Positions 17,735 through 27,051 of a DNA stretch of 35,871 nucleotides are shown here, one piece after another. Under the pieces are notes generated by a model. It searched no databases, had not been told where the DNA came from, and was given only the letters and a program-made list of their open reading frames with translations. The stretch comes from Methylococcaceae bacterium. GTDB taxonomy: Bacteria; Pseudomonadota; Gammaproteobacteria; Methylococcales; Methylomonadaceae. Position numbers and translations under genes: made by a program. Location: positions 1-35,871 of the forward strand of contig CANNKG010000035.1 of assembly GCA_947505105.1 (NCBI GenBank). The letters are read 5' to 3'. The stretch's first letter is position 1. Each line of letters begins with the position of its first letter.

Positions 17735-18592
17735 TCAAACAGCTTCAAGGTAATCTATTAATAAAACTGCTAATATAGTTGCCACTGTCAGATCAGCCGT
17801 CGTACCTGGATTTATTCCTTTAAGTTTAAACTCCTGATCAAGCTCATAAAACTGCGTAGCTAGAAGTTCAGGCTTAGAAGAATCTGAGAGTGCTGCATCC
17901 AATGTACTGATTTTGCTTGCAACCAACTCAGAATAACGATCACCATATTTTCGTTCGATGTGGCTATCTGCAAAATGACTTAACAGCCCAGTATAAACTG
18001 CCACGGCTGCCCAATCCATTTTGCCCCACCGACTGAGTCCCAAATTATACCTCAAAACTCCAAATTCAAAAACATCTTTAAAATTTGTGACATATTGAAA
18101 TGCAATTCTATCGCGTTGGCTTGCCATTTCCATTGCAGCGCCCAATGACAACGAGGGTTTGGTCTTGACATCCTGTTCTTCAACTTCACCTAATCCGCCA
18201 GGTGAGGCCAAGGAAATCGCCCGAAATACCCATTCTGCATCTTCAATAGAGGTATTCCTCAAAACGTCGGCTAATTCACCTCTAAACGAACTGGACTTAA
18301 GCGTTCGATAAGCCGCTTCGATCATTGGCGCGCAAAGCAAAAGGATGCCCAGATTGGTATTGCACCCTACCGCGTCGCGAGTCGCCCGTACCGCATGAAA
18401 TATCCGCTCTCCCAGGGTTAATTCGGGATCACACAGAAAGGGGGCGCTGACCTTGGCGCTAATTCTAAAATCATCTACCACCATGCCGTGACCATCGGCG
18501 TAAATACTGACATTGCCTGGTTTAAACGCCTGCAATTCGAGTTCACATGCCTGAAGATAAAATTCATTTGCTTTGGCAACTGTCAGTCTCAT
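17735..18592 (-). CDS. CitG-like protein Orf7 (triphosphoribosyl-dephospho-CoA synthase family)
   Basis: A 285-residue protein of the CitG/MdcB fold. Family marks are LQAFKPGNVSIYADGHGM at the N-terminus, GCNTNLGILLLCAP, and a C-terminal GINPGTTADLTVATILA. In methylotrophs this is orf7 of the archaeal-type C1 cluster, whose loss blocks H4MPT-linked metabolism; a role in making the cofactor (a ribosyl/triphosphoribosyl transfer) is presumed but not settled. The ATG overlaps the orf5 stop (ATGA, 18589-18592), so it is coupled to orf5. Placement mch-orf5-orf7-fae matches the known cluster order. Confidence 0.9.
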   Translation of the reverse strand: MRLTVAKANEFYLQACELELQAFKPGNVSIYADGHGMVVDDFRISAKVSAPFLCDPELTLGERIFHAVRATRDAVGCNTNLGILLLCAPMIEAAYRTLKSSSFRGELADVLRNTSIEDAEWVFRAISLASPGGLGEVEEQDVKTKPSLSLGAAMEMASQRDRIAFQYVTNFKDVFEFGVLRYNLGLSRWGKMDWAAVAVYTGLLSHFADSHIERKYGDRYSELVASKISTLDAALSDSSKPELLATQFYELDQEFKLKGINPGTTADLTVATILAVLLIDYLEAV

Positions 18593-19506
18593 AGCGCGAC
18601 ATCAGCCACTTCGTTATTAGTCAGCGGCAGACGTTCCAGCAAGTTATCCACCAATAATTGAGCAATATTCAGTTCGCAAACACTTTGCAAACCTTTCCAG
18701 GCCGGAATACTGTTAACCTCAATAACCAAGTAATCGCCATTTTTATCCTGAATGACATCAACACCGGCATAATCCATACCGATTGCCTGAACCGCCGCCA
18801 GCGCCAATTCTTCAAGCTTAGGATCAGGAACCACCGCTTCGCAAGTAGCTCCCTGCGCAACATTATTCAACCAGGAGCGACCGCGTCTTTTCATGGCTGC
18901 AACCACCCACCCCTTAATCACAAACACCCGGATATCAGAAAAGCCATCCCCTGAACAGTGGACAAAGCGCTGTAAGTAATAGATTCCCCGACTACTGGTC
19001 AACCACAGTAAATCCGCCATTTTTTCAATCCGCCGAATTCCCTCCCCCTGCGAACCAAAAACCGGCTTGGTCATCATCAAATGGCCCAGACTGAGCTGCT
19101 GTTCAAGAATCTCTAAAGCGACCTCTCGATCTCTCACTTGCCAGGTTTCAGGTGTCGGTATGCCGGACCGCTGGAGCAAAAAACTGGTCATGCCTTTATC
19201 AACACTTCGCTCAATCGCTTGTGCATCGTTATAGACCGGCACACCCAACATCTTCAAAGCATGCAAGATATCCAAATAAAAGATGACTTCTTCTAGCGAT
19301 CCTCCCGGAACCCCGCGTACAAACACCGCCTCTGGCAAACACCCATCAAATCCGGGAATAAGGACTGGAATAAAGCCGCTCGCCAAAACTAATTGACATT
19401 GAGTTAATGAAACATAGCTCGCCTGATAACCACGCCTCAGAAAAGCCTGCTGCAACTGCCTGCCATGCCAACCTGGATCATCGGTAAAAATAGCGATTTT
19501 TTTCAA
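18589..19506 (-). CDS. ATP-grasp protein Orf5 (RimK/MptN-like), H4MPT cluster
   Basis: A 305-residue ATP-grasp ligase. N-terminal pre-ATP-grasp domain (1-95), then the lid segment MMTKPVFGSQGEGI (ATP phosphate loop) and the metal/ATP-binding YAGVDVIQD...YLVIEVNSIPAWKGLQ near residues 240-275. The EVNSIPAW form is that of RimK-like amino-acid ligases, including the archaeal enzymes that add glutamate to H4MPT or F420. A role in modifying the H4MPT side chain is thus likely (inference). The start is TTG at 19506 with AGG 10 bases upstream; no ATG gives a complete N-terminal strand. It is followed by orf7 with a 4-base overlap. Confidence 0.9.
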   Translation of the reverse strand: MKKIAIFTDDPGWHGRQLQQAFLRRGYQASYVSLTQCQLVLASGFIPVLIPGFDGCLPEAVFVRGVPGGSLEEVIFYLDILHALKMLGVPVYNDAQAIERSVDKGMTSFLLQRSGIPTPETWQVRDREVALEILEQQLSLGHLMMTKPVFGSQGEGIRRIEKMADLLWLTSSRGIYYLQRFVHCSGDGFSDIRVFVIKGWVVAAMKRRGRSWLNNVAQGATCEAVVPDPKLEELALAAVQAIGMDYAGVDVIQDKNGDYLVIEVNSIPAWKGLQSVCELNIAQLLVDNLLERLPLTNNEVADVAL

Positions 19507-19564
19507 TTTGAATTGCCTAAAAGATGAGCTTTACAATTTACAAATCTTGCAATGCTGGCAAGTG

Positions 19565-20548
19565 TTACACGCCAAAGGATTGATCCAATAAAGTGTTGTC
19601 CAATTTACCGGCACGGAAGCTTTTACCCGAATCGACCGCTGTGACAATCACACTGGCCGGACTAAACAGCATAGCGTCTACTTTGAAGAAATCGTAATTG
19701 TAGGCTTTAAAAATTTCGGCAAACGGTTTGCCGTAGTCTTTGGAAGTTGAACTGGGTAATTCATTGGCTAATTGCTCGGCCGCATCGGCTTCGCCTTTTA
19801 CAAAAATATGCACTTGTCCGGCAAATAAAATCGCGTCATTGGTGCGCCCCATGGCTTTTACAAAGTTTGGATGTGGAGGACATAACGGCGCACTACCGGA
19901 GCCGTCCAATATATTTTCAAGTGGGAAATGTAGAGCATGGGCTTTATGCATCGCTACTTCCAGCACACGCGCCACTACTTGCACGCCACCTGCCAAACTA
20001 CTGGTCGGCGTGACAATAATAGTCAAATCGGCAGGCGCAATTTGGCAGGCTTTAGCCACTTTTTCGATAATTTCGACAGGCGGCACTGCATCATTTTCAA
20101 TCACCAACACCGCTGCGTCACTTTGATCTCGATACTCCAACTCTTTGTATAGTTCTTCAACGGGTTCCAGCTGCTCGGCTTTGATTTTGGTCGCCATCGC
20201 TCGGGCTGGTCCCGATCCTAGCGCATAATACTTTTCATGCGACAGGCTCCAGCCCGCATATTGACTACCTAAACAAGCCAAAACCGGATTACTGGTATGC
20301 ACATTGACGGTTAACGGCCAATGCGTGGTATATGGACTCTGGGTAATTGATACTGTGCCCATTCCACCCAAGCAGATTTCAGCAATAATTCGTCCAGCCT
20401 CCAAACCACCTGGCGCATTAATCCCTGCATCAATAATGGTACAGCCATTGGCTAAACGCTCAACACCGACGCGATAACGATCGGCGTGAACAATCAATTG
20501 TTGAACTAAAGGTTGAGCTAATTTGTTAACGCTTGCTGAGTATTGCAT
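19565..20548 (-). CDS. mch: Methenyltetrahydromethanopterin cyclohydrolase
   Basis: A 327-residue cytoplasmic enzyme that interconverts methenyl-H4MPT and formyl-H4MPT in formaldehyde oxidation. Length fits the family (about 320). Characteristic segments include [14 protein letters not shown] at the start, [47 protein letters not shown], and a C-terminal [14 protein letters not shown]. It overlaps orfY by 31 bases and precedes orf5 by 57, as in other methanotroph clusters. The ribosome binding site is weak, so its translation probably depends on orfY. Confidence 0.97.
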   Translation of the reverse strand: MQYSASVNKLAQPLVQQLIVHADRYRVGVERLANGCTIIDAGINAPGGLEAGRIIAEICLGGMGTVSITQSPYTTHWPLTVNVHTSNPVLACLGSQYAGWSLSHEKYYALGSGPARAMATKIKAEQLEPVEELYKELEYRDQSDAAVLVIENDAVPPVEIIEKVAKACQIAPADLTIIVTPTSSLAGGVQVVARVLEVAMHKAHALHFPLENILDGSGSAPLCPPHPNFVKAMGRTNDAILFAGQVHIFVKGEADAAEQLANELPSSTSKDYGKPFAEIFKAYNYDFFKVDAMLFSPASVIVTAVDSGKSFRAGKLDNTLLDQSFGV

Positions 20549-21654
20549 AAGTGTAAATAACCATTATTTAGTGTTTGTAAAATAGTATGCTGTATTTTTT
20601 CTGATTTTGAGTTGAGCTGCCCAATACGACTATCGCAGACAATGATACTGCAAATAGGCTGTCCCCTGCCAATCAGGGTGCCTGATTTTGGCAAATCTCG
20701 ACATTCGGAAGGCCAAATAAAACCCGGCGGAATTGTCAGATCAGACTCCGCATAAATAACCCGATAAAGTTGATAATGCCCTGCTGAATGAAACGGTGTC
20801 AAATCCCCCTGACAAGCATGAATATGCTGAAGCAAGAGCTTACCATCATACAACTGCATGCTTGCGGAAGGGCGCGGATTGAGCTCAAGAATGGTAAGTT
20901 GTTGCTCGGTAAGCATAAAATCCAAAGAATTTAAGCCTTTCAAACCCAATGTCGGCACTAATTTTTGTAACCAGCCGATCACTGCTTGTTGCTGAGCTTG
21001 ATCAAGCGAGTCGCAATGAGCGATAGCACTGAACCAAAACCCCTGTACCGGCCCCAAATTCGTCGTCCATTGTCGATGAAATCCGATCACCGTAAACGCC
21101 GTGCCATTTGCCACAAACAAGACCGAATACGAAACTCCAGAGAGATAACTTTGCCAATAGCCTTCGCAATCAAGCAGAAAAGCGGGATCATAATTTCGAA
21201 TCCCCACACCTCCCTGACTGCGCATGGGTTTAAATAACCAACGTGAACAATTGTCAGGCTCAATAAAACGTACCTCTGGATAAGGTAAGCCCAATTGTGT
21301 GAGCTGATCAAAAAACCAGCGTTTATCGTGCAAGTTGGCAAAAACAGCCGGATCATTGCCTAACAGGGTAAGTTGCTGAGCTAAAAATACCAAGGTTTCA
21401 GGATAGCTTTCCAGTCCACTCCCATAAATCACCGTTGTTAATGGGTAGCGTTCAGTTAACTGCCGGACTTTCACACTCACTTCATCAGAACTCAACGAAG
21501 CGACTTTTAACACCGCGTCGGCAAACAGTTCAGTGTCGGTATCCGCACACAAATCAATCACCAGCGGATTAAATCCCGATTGACGAGCCGCTTCGGCCAG
21601 CATTCTGCCTGAACTTGCGATAATCAACAACGGTTCGGAAGAACTCTTAACCAA
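20518..21654 (-). CDS. ATP-grasp protein OrfY, H4MPT cluster
   Basis: A second ATP-grasp protein, of the OrfY group found beside mch in methylotrophs, presumed to act in H4MPT synthesis. A nucleotide-fold-like start ([15 protein letters not shown]) is followed by the ATP-grasp core: [19 protein letters not shown] (ATP lysine) and the late catalytic [15 protein letters not shown] place the start at TTG 21654 (378 residues). The ATG at 21726 would add 24 residues read entirely from inside the tautomerase gene, giving an 80-base overlap. The TTG overlaps the tautomerase stop by 8 bases and has a purine-rich GGAACGG before it. The ATG remains possible. Confidence 0.85.
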   Translation of the reverse strand: MVKSSSEPLLIIASSGRMLAEAARQSGFNPLVIDLCADTDTELFADAVLKVASLSSDEVSVKVRQLTERYPLTTVIYGSGLESYPETLVFLAQQLTLLGNDPAVFANLHDKRWFFDQLTQLGLPYPEVRFIEPDNCSRWLFKPMRSQGGVGIRNYDPAFLLDCEGYWQSYLSGVSYSVLFVANGTAFTVIGFHRQWTTNLGPVQGFWFSAIAHCDSLDQAQQQAVIGWLQKLVPTLGLKGLNSLDFMLTEQQLTILELNPRPSASMQLYDGKLLLQHIHACQGDLTPFHSAGHYQLYRVIYAESDLTIPPGFIWPSECRDLPKSGTLIGRGQPICSIIVCDSRIGQLNSKSEKIQHTILQTLNNGYLHLCNTQQALTN

Positions 21655-21994
21655 ATGTAGAACCGTTCCAGCCCCAAAATTCGGGTGCGCAGTCACTGAA
21701 TTCAATATAAATCCGGTCAGACGCAAGTTGTAGCGTTGTTTTCAATAATTCAGAGACAGTGGCTGAAATCGCCTTAGCCTGAGTAGACGTTAAACCGATA
21801 CTTTTACATTCCAAATAAGCTAACGGTTGATTACTTCCACCAAACAGCATTGCTCGATTTTCCTGCAATTCAATCATCACATAACGCTCAGGCTTTCCGG
21901 TCGCTTTCGCAATGCACGTCGATAACTGCGGTAATAACTGGGTCGTTTGCTCAGTAGTCATCGAGATATTGGTATGCAATTTAAGATAAGGCAT
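21647..21994 (-). CDS. MIF-type tautomerase
   Basis: A 115-residue protein of the macrophage migration inhibitory factor / phenylpyruvate tautomerase group. Pro2 (after Met) is the catalytic base of the superfamily. The family pattern continues with [53 protein letters not shown] at the C-terminus, very close to animal MIF in layout. GAGGGGG precedes the ATG. Its stop overlaps the likely orfY start, so it is probably translated with the H4MPT genes. Substrate unknown; its place suggests work on an enol or keto intermediate of cofactor synthesis, but this is only inference. Confidence 0.88.
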   Translation of the reverse strand: MPYLKLHTNISMTTEQTTQLLPQLSTCIAKATGKPERYVMIELQENRAMLFGGSNQPLAYLECKSIGLTSTQAKAISATVSELLKTTLQLASDRIYIEFSDCAPEFWGWNGSTFG

Positions 21995-22041
21995 TGATCC
22001 CCCTCACACAATGAAGTAAATTTCTATCATTAAAAAATGGC

Positions 22042-22554
22042 TTAAGCACCCCATGAATGACAAATTCGATAGCTAACCCCTACTTGAGTGCTGAAGGATT
22101 CCACCAAATGAAATTTATCTGCACACCAGACAATCGGCTCAAAATCTATCGCAACGGCTTGCTTGGCTTTTCTGGCCAAGGTAACATGAGCATGATAAGG
22201 TCGAGCATCTACAGGAATATTCAACTGAACCGCCAACTCATTCAAGCTTTTCACGACCGCTAATAATGATGACGATAGCTCAGAGATGTTACTGGTCAAA
22301 CACACTATTCCAGGCTTTTTCCAAAAACTCAATTGGTCAAAAACTATTTTGATGGGCGCCATCTGGATGTTTTTGGCTGCGGCAATTAATGCTTGCTCTT
22401 GGCGCGAGTCGACGCTGCCTAAAAATACCAGGGTGATGTGGAAATTATCGATTACGACAGGTTGACAGATGCCCAATGGAAGGCTTTTCTGCAATGCCGC
22501 ACATCGCAAACGAACGTCATGACTCGGCCAAAGAGCAAAAAATAAACGTTTCAA
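22042..22554 (-). CDS. thpR: RNA 2',3'-cyclic phosphodiesterase (LigT/ThpR)
   Basis: A 170-residue 2H phosphoesterase that opens 2',3'-cyclic phosphates on RNA ends. Both catalytic HxT motifs are present: HIT at residues 39-41 and HVT at 123-125. The opening RLFFALWP and length are typical. The start appears to be TTG at 22554: the protein begins exactly as family members do, there is no in-frame ATG near, and no clear Shine-Dalgarno site is seen. Translation may thus be weak. It lies 47 bases before the tautomerase gene in the same direction. Confidence 0.9.
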   Translation of the reverse strand: MKRLFFALWPSHDVRLRCAALQKSLPLGICQPVVIDNFHITLVFLGSVDSRQEQALIAAAKNIQMAPIKIVFDQLSFWKKPGIVCLTSNISELSSSLLAVVKSLNELAVQLNIPVDARPYHAHVTLARKAKQAVAIDFEPIVWCADKFHLVESFSTQVGVSYRICHSWGA

Positions 22555-22639
22555 GGCAATAAATGGGTTTAATAACCAACAGAATTGATAAAGTTATTCG
22601 ACACTGACTGCCAGCGACAGTCGAACTATCTTATGCGGT

Positions 22640-23599
22640 CTACTCTTTTATTTTTGATTCTTCAAATTTAGCGTTAGCAGCATCAAATAAGCGCTTAGCC
22701 TCATCATAAGAAGCTTTTTTATCTACTTGGGACTGACTGGTCGATATTGAGCTTGACGGTTTTTGCTTCATAGTAGCCTGGGCATTATCAGAAACCGGGG
22801 TTTGTGCTTTATGTTCCTGTTTGATTACTGCAGAATTATTAGGCGACTTGTCATCCGCTAACAGATCGTTTTCCAAATCCTCCATTTCTTTACTCGTATC
22901 GATCTTTCCATCTGATGCTTCGTAACGACGCCATTGCAAAAACGCCTCACGAGTAAAGACATAAGGATCCATTGCGGCTTCATTGATGAATTTCAAGGAG
23001 CCTTCGGCCTTTGCCCGGGTATTAAGTAGATTGATACCTGCCAGAGGAAGAGAAATTCCCATGTAGTTTGCTGGATTGGTCGCCGAATCAACGACATAGC
23101 CGGGGATTTCACGAAATGTCGCGGGTCCTACAAACGGCAACACCAAATAAGAACCTTGAGGTACTCCCCACACGGCAAGCGTTTGTCCAAAATCCTCATT
23201 ATGCCGCTCAAGACCTGCATCACTTGCGACATCAATCAACCCCATAAAACCAAGCGTGGTATTCAAGGCCAAGCGACCAAAATCTTGCGCCCCCTGCTCA
23301 AATTTTGCTTGTAACACATCATTTACAATAACGTTAATATCCTGCAAATTATTAAAGAAGTTACTCACTCCCGTCTGCATAAAAGTAGGCGTTATATAGG
23401 TATAAGCATCAGCCATAGGTTTAGCAACATAGCTATCAACACCAGTATTAAATCGGTATACAGGTCGATTTATTTCTTCGTAAGGGTCAACTTCGTTGAC
23501 TTTTACAGAAGATTCAGTCGTAGCACAACCACTCAACAAAGCACTTGCACAGATGATGACAGCAAGTAAACTGACTTTATACTGATTTTCGACCTTCAT
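22640..23599 (-). CDS. mlaA: MlaA/VacJ-family outer-membrane lipoprotein with C-terminal extension
   Basis: A 319-residue lipoprotein. The signal peptide ends in the lipobox LSGC (Cys25), without Asp at +2, so outer-membrane sorting is expected. The MlaA core (about 35-245) shows NRPVYRFNTGVDSYVAKPMA, LALNTTLGFMGLIDVA, EDFGQTLAVWGVPQGSYLVLPF and VDSATNPANY. MlaA removes phospholipid from the outer leaflet and passes it to MlaC. Residues about 235-319 are an added charged, Ser/Lys-rich tail that usual MlaA proteins (about 250 residues) lack. It lies 12 bases after the MlaC-like gene, behind hpnH-hpnB, suggesting lipid or hopanoid trafficking. Confidence 0.93.
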   Translation of the reverse strand: MKVENQYKVSLLAVIICASALLSGCATTESSVKVNEVDPYEEINRPVYRFNTGVDSYVAKPMADAYTYITPTFMQTGVSNFFNNLQDINVIVNDVLQAKFEQGAQDFGRLALNTTLGFMGLIDVASDAGLERHNEDFGQTLAVWGVPQGSYLVLPFVGPATFREIPGYVVDSATNPANYMGISLPLAGINLLNTRAKAEGSLKFINEAAMDPYVFTREAFLQWRRYEASDGKIDTSKEMEDLENDLLADDKSPNNSAVIKQEHKAQTPVSDNAQATMKQKPSSSISTSQSQVDKKASYDEAKRLFDAANAKFEESKIKE

Positions 23600-23611
23600 A
23601 ACGAGTTCTAC

Positions 23612-24253
23612 CTATAACTTTGAATAATTCGCTATTTTCTCATTAATTTGCGCAATTAAAGCATCAAATCCTTCGCGCTTTAAAATACTGGTATATTCCG
23701 ATCTTTTTAATGCTAAATCACTGACACCATTCGCAATAATGTTAATAATTGACCAGCCATTCGGTTTTTCTTTAAGCATATAATCGAAACGCACATCCTT
23801 ATCATCGGGTACCAGTAATGTTGTATGCACGACGACACCACCACGAGACGTTTCTTCTTCATTCTCAAAACGAAATGATTCGCCAGAATAATCTTTAAAA
23901 TTGTGGGCGTAAGAAGCAACACTCAGCTTGGTAAAAACATCAACCAATACCGCCTGCTGGCTTTCGGCCAAGGTTTCCCATTCTTTGCCGACAACAATCC
24001 GCGCGATCTTAGTCAGATCATGACTACGCATAATAGCGGGATACAGTTTATCATATCGACCTTGGTAACCAAGCGCCTGCCCCTGTTTCATCACATCAAT
24101 TAAAATCGCCTGAAATTCCTCAACGACCTGCCGAGGTGTTTGCTGAACGCTACTTGTAGCATTTGTTTCCGCTGCAAGTTCCTGACTTAAGCCGCCCAAC
24201 AACAAAAAAATAGTAACCAAGCCATACAAACTTTTATTTAGCAACGAAAACAT
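23612..24253 (-). CDS. mlaC: MlaC/Ttg2D-family periplasmic lipid carrier (HpnM-like)
   Basis: A 213-residue protein with a signal peptide (about 1-28) and a Tol-Tol-Ttg2/MlaC domain: QTPRQVVEEFQAILIDVM, YPAIMRSHDLTKIARIVVGKEW, then VHTTLLVPDDKDVRFDYMLKEKPNGWSIINIIANGVSDLALKRSEY. MlaC carries phospholipids across the periplasm. In hopanoid-making bacteria a relative, HpnM, occurs in hpn clusters; here the gene follows hpnB by 44 bases, so an HpnM-like role in hopanoid transport is plausible. AAAGAGG precedes the ATG. The inner-membrane partner genes (mlaDEFB or hpnN) are not in the window. Confidence 0.88.
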   Translation of the reverse strand: MFSLLNKSLYGLVTIFLLLGGLSQELAAETNATSSVQQTPRQVVEEFQAILIDVMKQGQALGYQGRYDKLYPAIMRSHDLTKIARIVVGKEWETLAESQQAVLVDVFTKLSVASYAHNFKDYSGESFRFENEEETSRGGVVVHTTLLVPDDKDVRFDYMLKEKPNGWSIINIIANGVSDLALKRSEYTSILKREGFDALIAQINEKIANYSKL

Positions 24254-24297
24254 TAAAAACCTCTTTTTTTCCTTAGGAAAATAAATACATCAAATCT

Positions 24298-25425
24298 CTA
24301 AATTTTTTGATAACTTCGACCTTTCCAACGCGAGCGCTCACCTCGCCAATAGCGTATTGCCGAGGTCCAAGTCATCAATTGATACAAAATTGCAACGAGC
24401 GGCATGCTTAATGCCCATAGCCAACTCAGCGTATAAAATCGTAACGTAGGCAAATAAGATCCAACCATTAACATAAATGCTCCTACACACAACCAAAATT
24501 GTCCCCCTTCAAACCCTAAAACTCCGATCACCGGTACACAATACATGAGCAACATGATGGCACTACACAGCAACAGCAAGGGAGTTGAATAGAATAACTG
24601 CGTAAAAGCCGTCCTTGCCACCATGTCCCATATTTCAGCTAAATTCGAATAGGGACGCTGACTGATGACACCGTGGGTCAAGCCAATCCAGGTTTTATAA
24701 CCAGCAGTTTTAACCGCTTTAGCAAGTGCACAATCATCAATCAAGGCATTTTGAATCGCCGCCATTCCGCCGATCTCACGCAAAACCGCAGTTTCAACCA
24801 GGATGCAGCCACCTGCGGCGGCAGCAATCTTTGTTCCGGGCTTATTAGCCAAAGCAAACGGATAAATCATTTTAAAAAAATGAATGAATGCCGGCATTAG
24901 TAATTTTTCCCAATAGGTTTCAAAGCGCAACACTGCCATCAATGAAACTAACTGGAGATTGTCCGACAGTCGCTTAACCTTCAAACTGTTAATAATGTCT
25001 GGAACCAATTCGATGTCGGCATCCAACAAAAGAGTTAGCGGGGTCTCGACTGCTCGCAACCCCTGCTCCTGAGCCCACAACTTACCACTCCATCCTGGGG
25101 GCAACGGCGCGGACTGAATCAATTGCAGATTCGGCACCGCCGACTGCCGAACGATATCGGACGTACCATCGCTTGAATCATCATCTACCAGAATAATACG
25201 CAAGCCTTGTCCTTGATGCTCAAGGCCTGCGAGAGTCTTGCCAATCAATTCAGCTTCATTTCTTGCCGGAATTAAAACGGTAATATCCGATAAATCGACG
25301 CCATCGAACGAATCCTGCGCCGCTTCTAACACCTCGCGGACACGCCAAGCTTGCCAAGGCAGTAATAAATTGATGATCCAGATAACTAAGGCCGATGTCG
25401 ATGCATACCATGCAAAATCGGTCAT
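24298..25425 (-). CDS. hpnB: Hopanoid-associated glycosyltransferase HpnB
   Basis: A 375-residue membrane glycosyltransferase of family-2 type. One N-terminal membrane segment (about 8-24), then the GT-A domain with VLIPARNEAE, LVDDDSSDG (80-87) and LLLDADIEL (DxD at 135-137), a GW-SGKLWAQ segment, and about three C-terminal membrane helices (about 275-355). This layout is that of HpnB, a member of hopanoid clusters thought to modify the hopanoid side chain; the exact sugar donor is not settled. It begins 2 bases after the hpnH stop, so the two are certainly co-transcribed. Confidence 0.93.
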   Translation of the reverse strand: MTDFAWYASTSALVIWIINLLLPWQAWRVREVLEAAQDSFDGVDLSDITVLIPARNEAELIGKTLAGLEHQGQGLRIILVDDDSSDGTSDIVRQSAVPNLQLIQSAPLPPGWSGKLWAQEQGLRAVETPLTLLLDADIELVPDIINSLKVKRLSDNLQLVSLMAVLRFETYWEKLLMPAFIHFFKMIYPFALANKPGTKIAAAAGGCILVETAVLREIGGMAAIQNALIDDCALAKAVKTAGYKTWIGLTHGVISQRPYSNLAEIWDMVARTAFTQLFYSTPLLLLCSAIMLLMYCVPVIGVLGFEGGQFWLCVGAFMLMVGSYLPTLRFYTLSWLWALSMPLVAILYQLMTWTSAIRYWRGERSRWKGRSYQKI

Positions 25426-25427
25426 AA

Positions 25428-26540
25428 TTATCTGACAGCTTCCACGTTGATAGGAATACCACGCAAGGTGGAGGATTTTTCAACTTCGTACGCGGGTAAA
25501 GGTTCCGGAACCATCTCACCGGAAGTTTTAGGCCCATTTAAAGAAACCAATAAGCCTTTCAGCGGGTGCTGCAACATGTCAGTCACTGCAGTTGCCTCAT
25601 AGCCGCAATGCGCCATACAACTCGCACATTTAGGGTTGTTACTGCTACCGTATTTGGTCCAAGGAGTATCGTCCATTAATTCCTGGAAAGTATCCGCAAA
25701 ACCCTCATCGGATAACAAGTAACATGGTTTCTGCCATCCAAAGACATTACGGGTAGGATTTCCCCACGGCGTACATTCATAGCTTTGGTTACCGGCCAGA
25801 AAATCCAGGTAAAGCGAAGAGTGATTTAAACGCCAATTACGTTTATTTTGCTTGCCTAATGCAAAAATGCCACGGAACAGCTCTTTAACATCGCGTCCTT
25901 TGATAAAAACGTCTTGCTGAGGCGCGCGCTCATAACTAAAACCCGGCGCAATTGTGATACCTTCGACACCTAGCTCCATCGCATAATCGAGAAACTCAGC
26001 GACTTCTTCGGGCGTTTCTCCCTGGAATAAGGTGCAATTGATATTGACCCGAAAACCTTTGCCAATCGCAAGTTTAATGGCCTCAACCGCCCGATCAAAA
26101 ACGCCTTCCTGACAAACCGATGTATCATGACGCTCTTTCATGCCGTCCAGATGAATCGAAAAGGTTAAATAGGGAGAAGGCTGGTAGTCATCAATGCGCT
26201 TTTTCAATAACAAAGCATTAGTACACAGATATACGAATTTTTTTCTGGCAATGATACCCGCGACAATCTCAGGCATCTCTTTGTGGATCAATGGTTCCCC
26301 ACCAGGAATCGAAACCATGGGCGCACCACACTCATCGACAGCCGCCAAGCATTCTTCAACCGATAACCGTTTATCTAAGATATCATCCGGATAATCAATT
26401 TTGCCGCATCCAGCACATTCCAAATTACAACGAAACAAAGGCTCCAGCATTAATACCAATGGGTATTTTTTAACGCCTTTGAGCTTTTGTTTCAATAAAT
26501 AACTACCTACTGCTAATTGTTGACGTAAAGGAACACCCAC
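25428..26540 (-). CDS. hpnH: Adenosylhopane synthase HpnH (radical SAM)
   Basis: A 370-residue radical SAM enzyme that joins the 5'-deoxyadenosyl group to diploptene, giving adenosylhopane, the first step of extended hopanoids. The iron-sulfur motif CNLECAGC gives Cys38, Cys42 and Cys45; SIPGGEPL is the SAM-binding GGE segment; the C-terminal third is the DUF3463-type domain with a Cys group near CASCMAHC. The protein is highly conserved in length and start (MGVPLRQQL). It is the first gene of a long - strand run and is divergent from squalene synthase across a 511-base gap. Confidence 0.97.
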   Translation of the reverse strand: MGVPLRQQLAVGSYLLKQKLKGVKKYPLVLMLEPLFRCNLECAGCGKIDYPDDILDKRLSVEECLAAVDECGAPMVSIPGGEPLIHKEMPEIVAGIIARKKFVYLCTNALLLKKRIDDYQPSPYLTFSIHLDGMKERHDTSVCQEGVFDRAVEAIKLAIGKGFRVNINCTLFQGETPEEVAEFLDYAMELGVEGITIAPGFSYERAPQQDVFIKGRDVKELFRGIFALGKQNKRNWRLNHSSLYLDFLAGNQSYECTPWGNPTRNVFGWQKPCYLLSDEGFADTFQELMDDTPWTKYGSSNNPKCASCMAHCGYEATAVTDMLQHPLKGLLVSLNGPKTSGEMVPEPLPAYEVEKSSTLRGIPINVEAVR

Positions 26541-27051
26541 AATCCTATCTCCAAAATAAATTCAAAAAAACCAGCTACTTGCATTTCATACTACAGAAAA
26601 ACAATGAATTTGCGCTCAATGTCGCAAAATAACAACAGCCGACACACGACTTAACGACGAACTTTCAATCATGAACTTTGTCGATAATAGGCCAAGGCGA
26701 CTTTGCAATACAATAGTTTAGCTAACCTGACTAGGATACTATTTTTTTGATCCAGACTCCAGTCTTTAGAAAGTTCTGAGTATAAAAAATCACTTTGACG
26801 CAACAACATTGGTTCGAATTGGTATTTTAACAACAAGCTATTTTGCCAGACTGCAAATTAAATCAATCTGTTGTGACGCCACGACTAACAAATCAAGTCA
26901 ACTCTCTGTTTTATATGTAGCGACCAAGAACCACTTCATCAACAAACCACAAGTTCTCAATTATGCAACATTCTTTTGCAAACCCCCAACAAACAGTCTA
27001 TTATTAACAAAAAAATTGACTAGTGACTTTTACGGAGCAATTAACACTATC
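26541..27051. other. Divergent regulatory region between hpnH and squalene synthase
   Basis: This A/T-rich stretch must hold promoters for both hopanoid transcription units. An open frame in phase with squalene synthase reaches back to 26809, but it is low-complexity and has no family similarity, so I treat it as non-coding. No clear terminator, RNA gene or operator palindrome was found. Confidence 0.6.

Noticed and set aside
26809-27051. Upstream extension of squalene synthase by 81 residues
   Set aside because: The added part has no homology to the family, is A/T-driven low-complexity sequence, and the family start fits ATG 27052.
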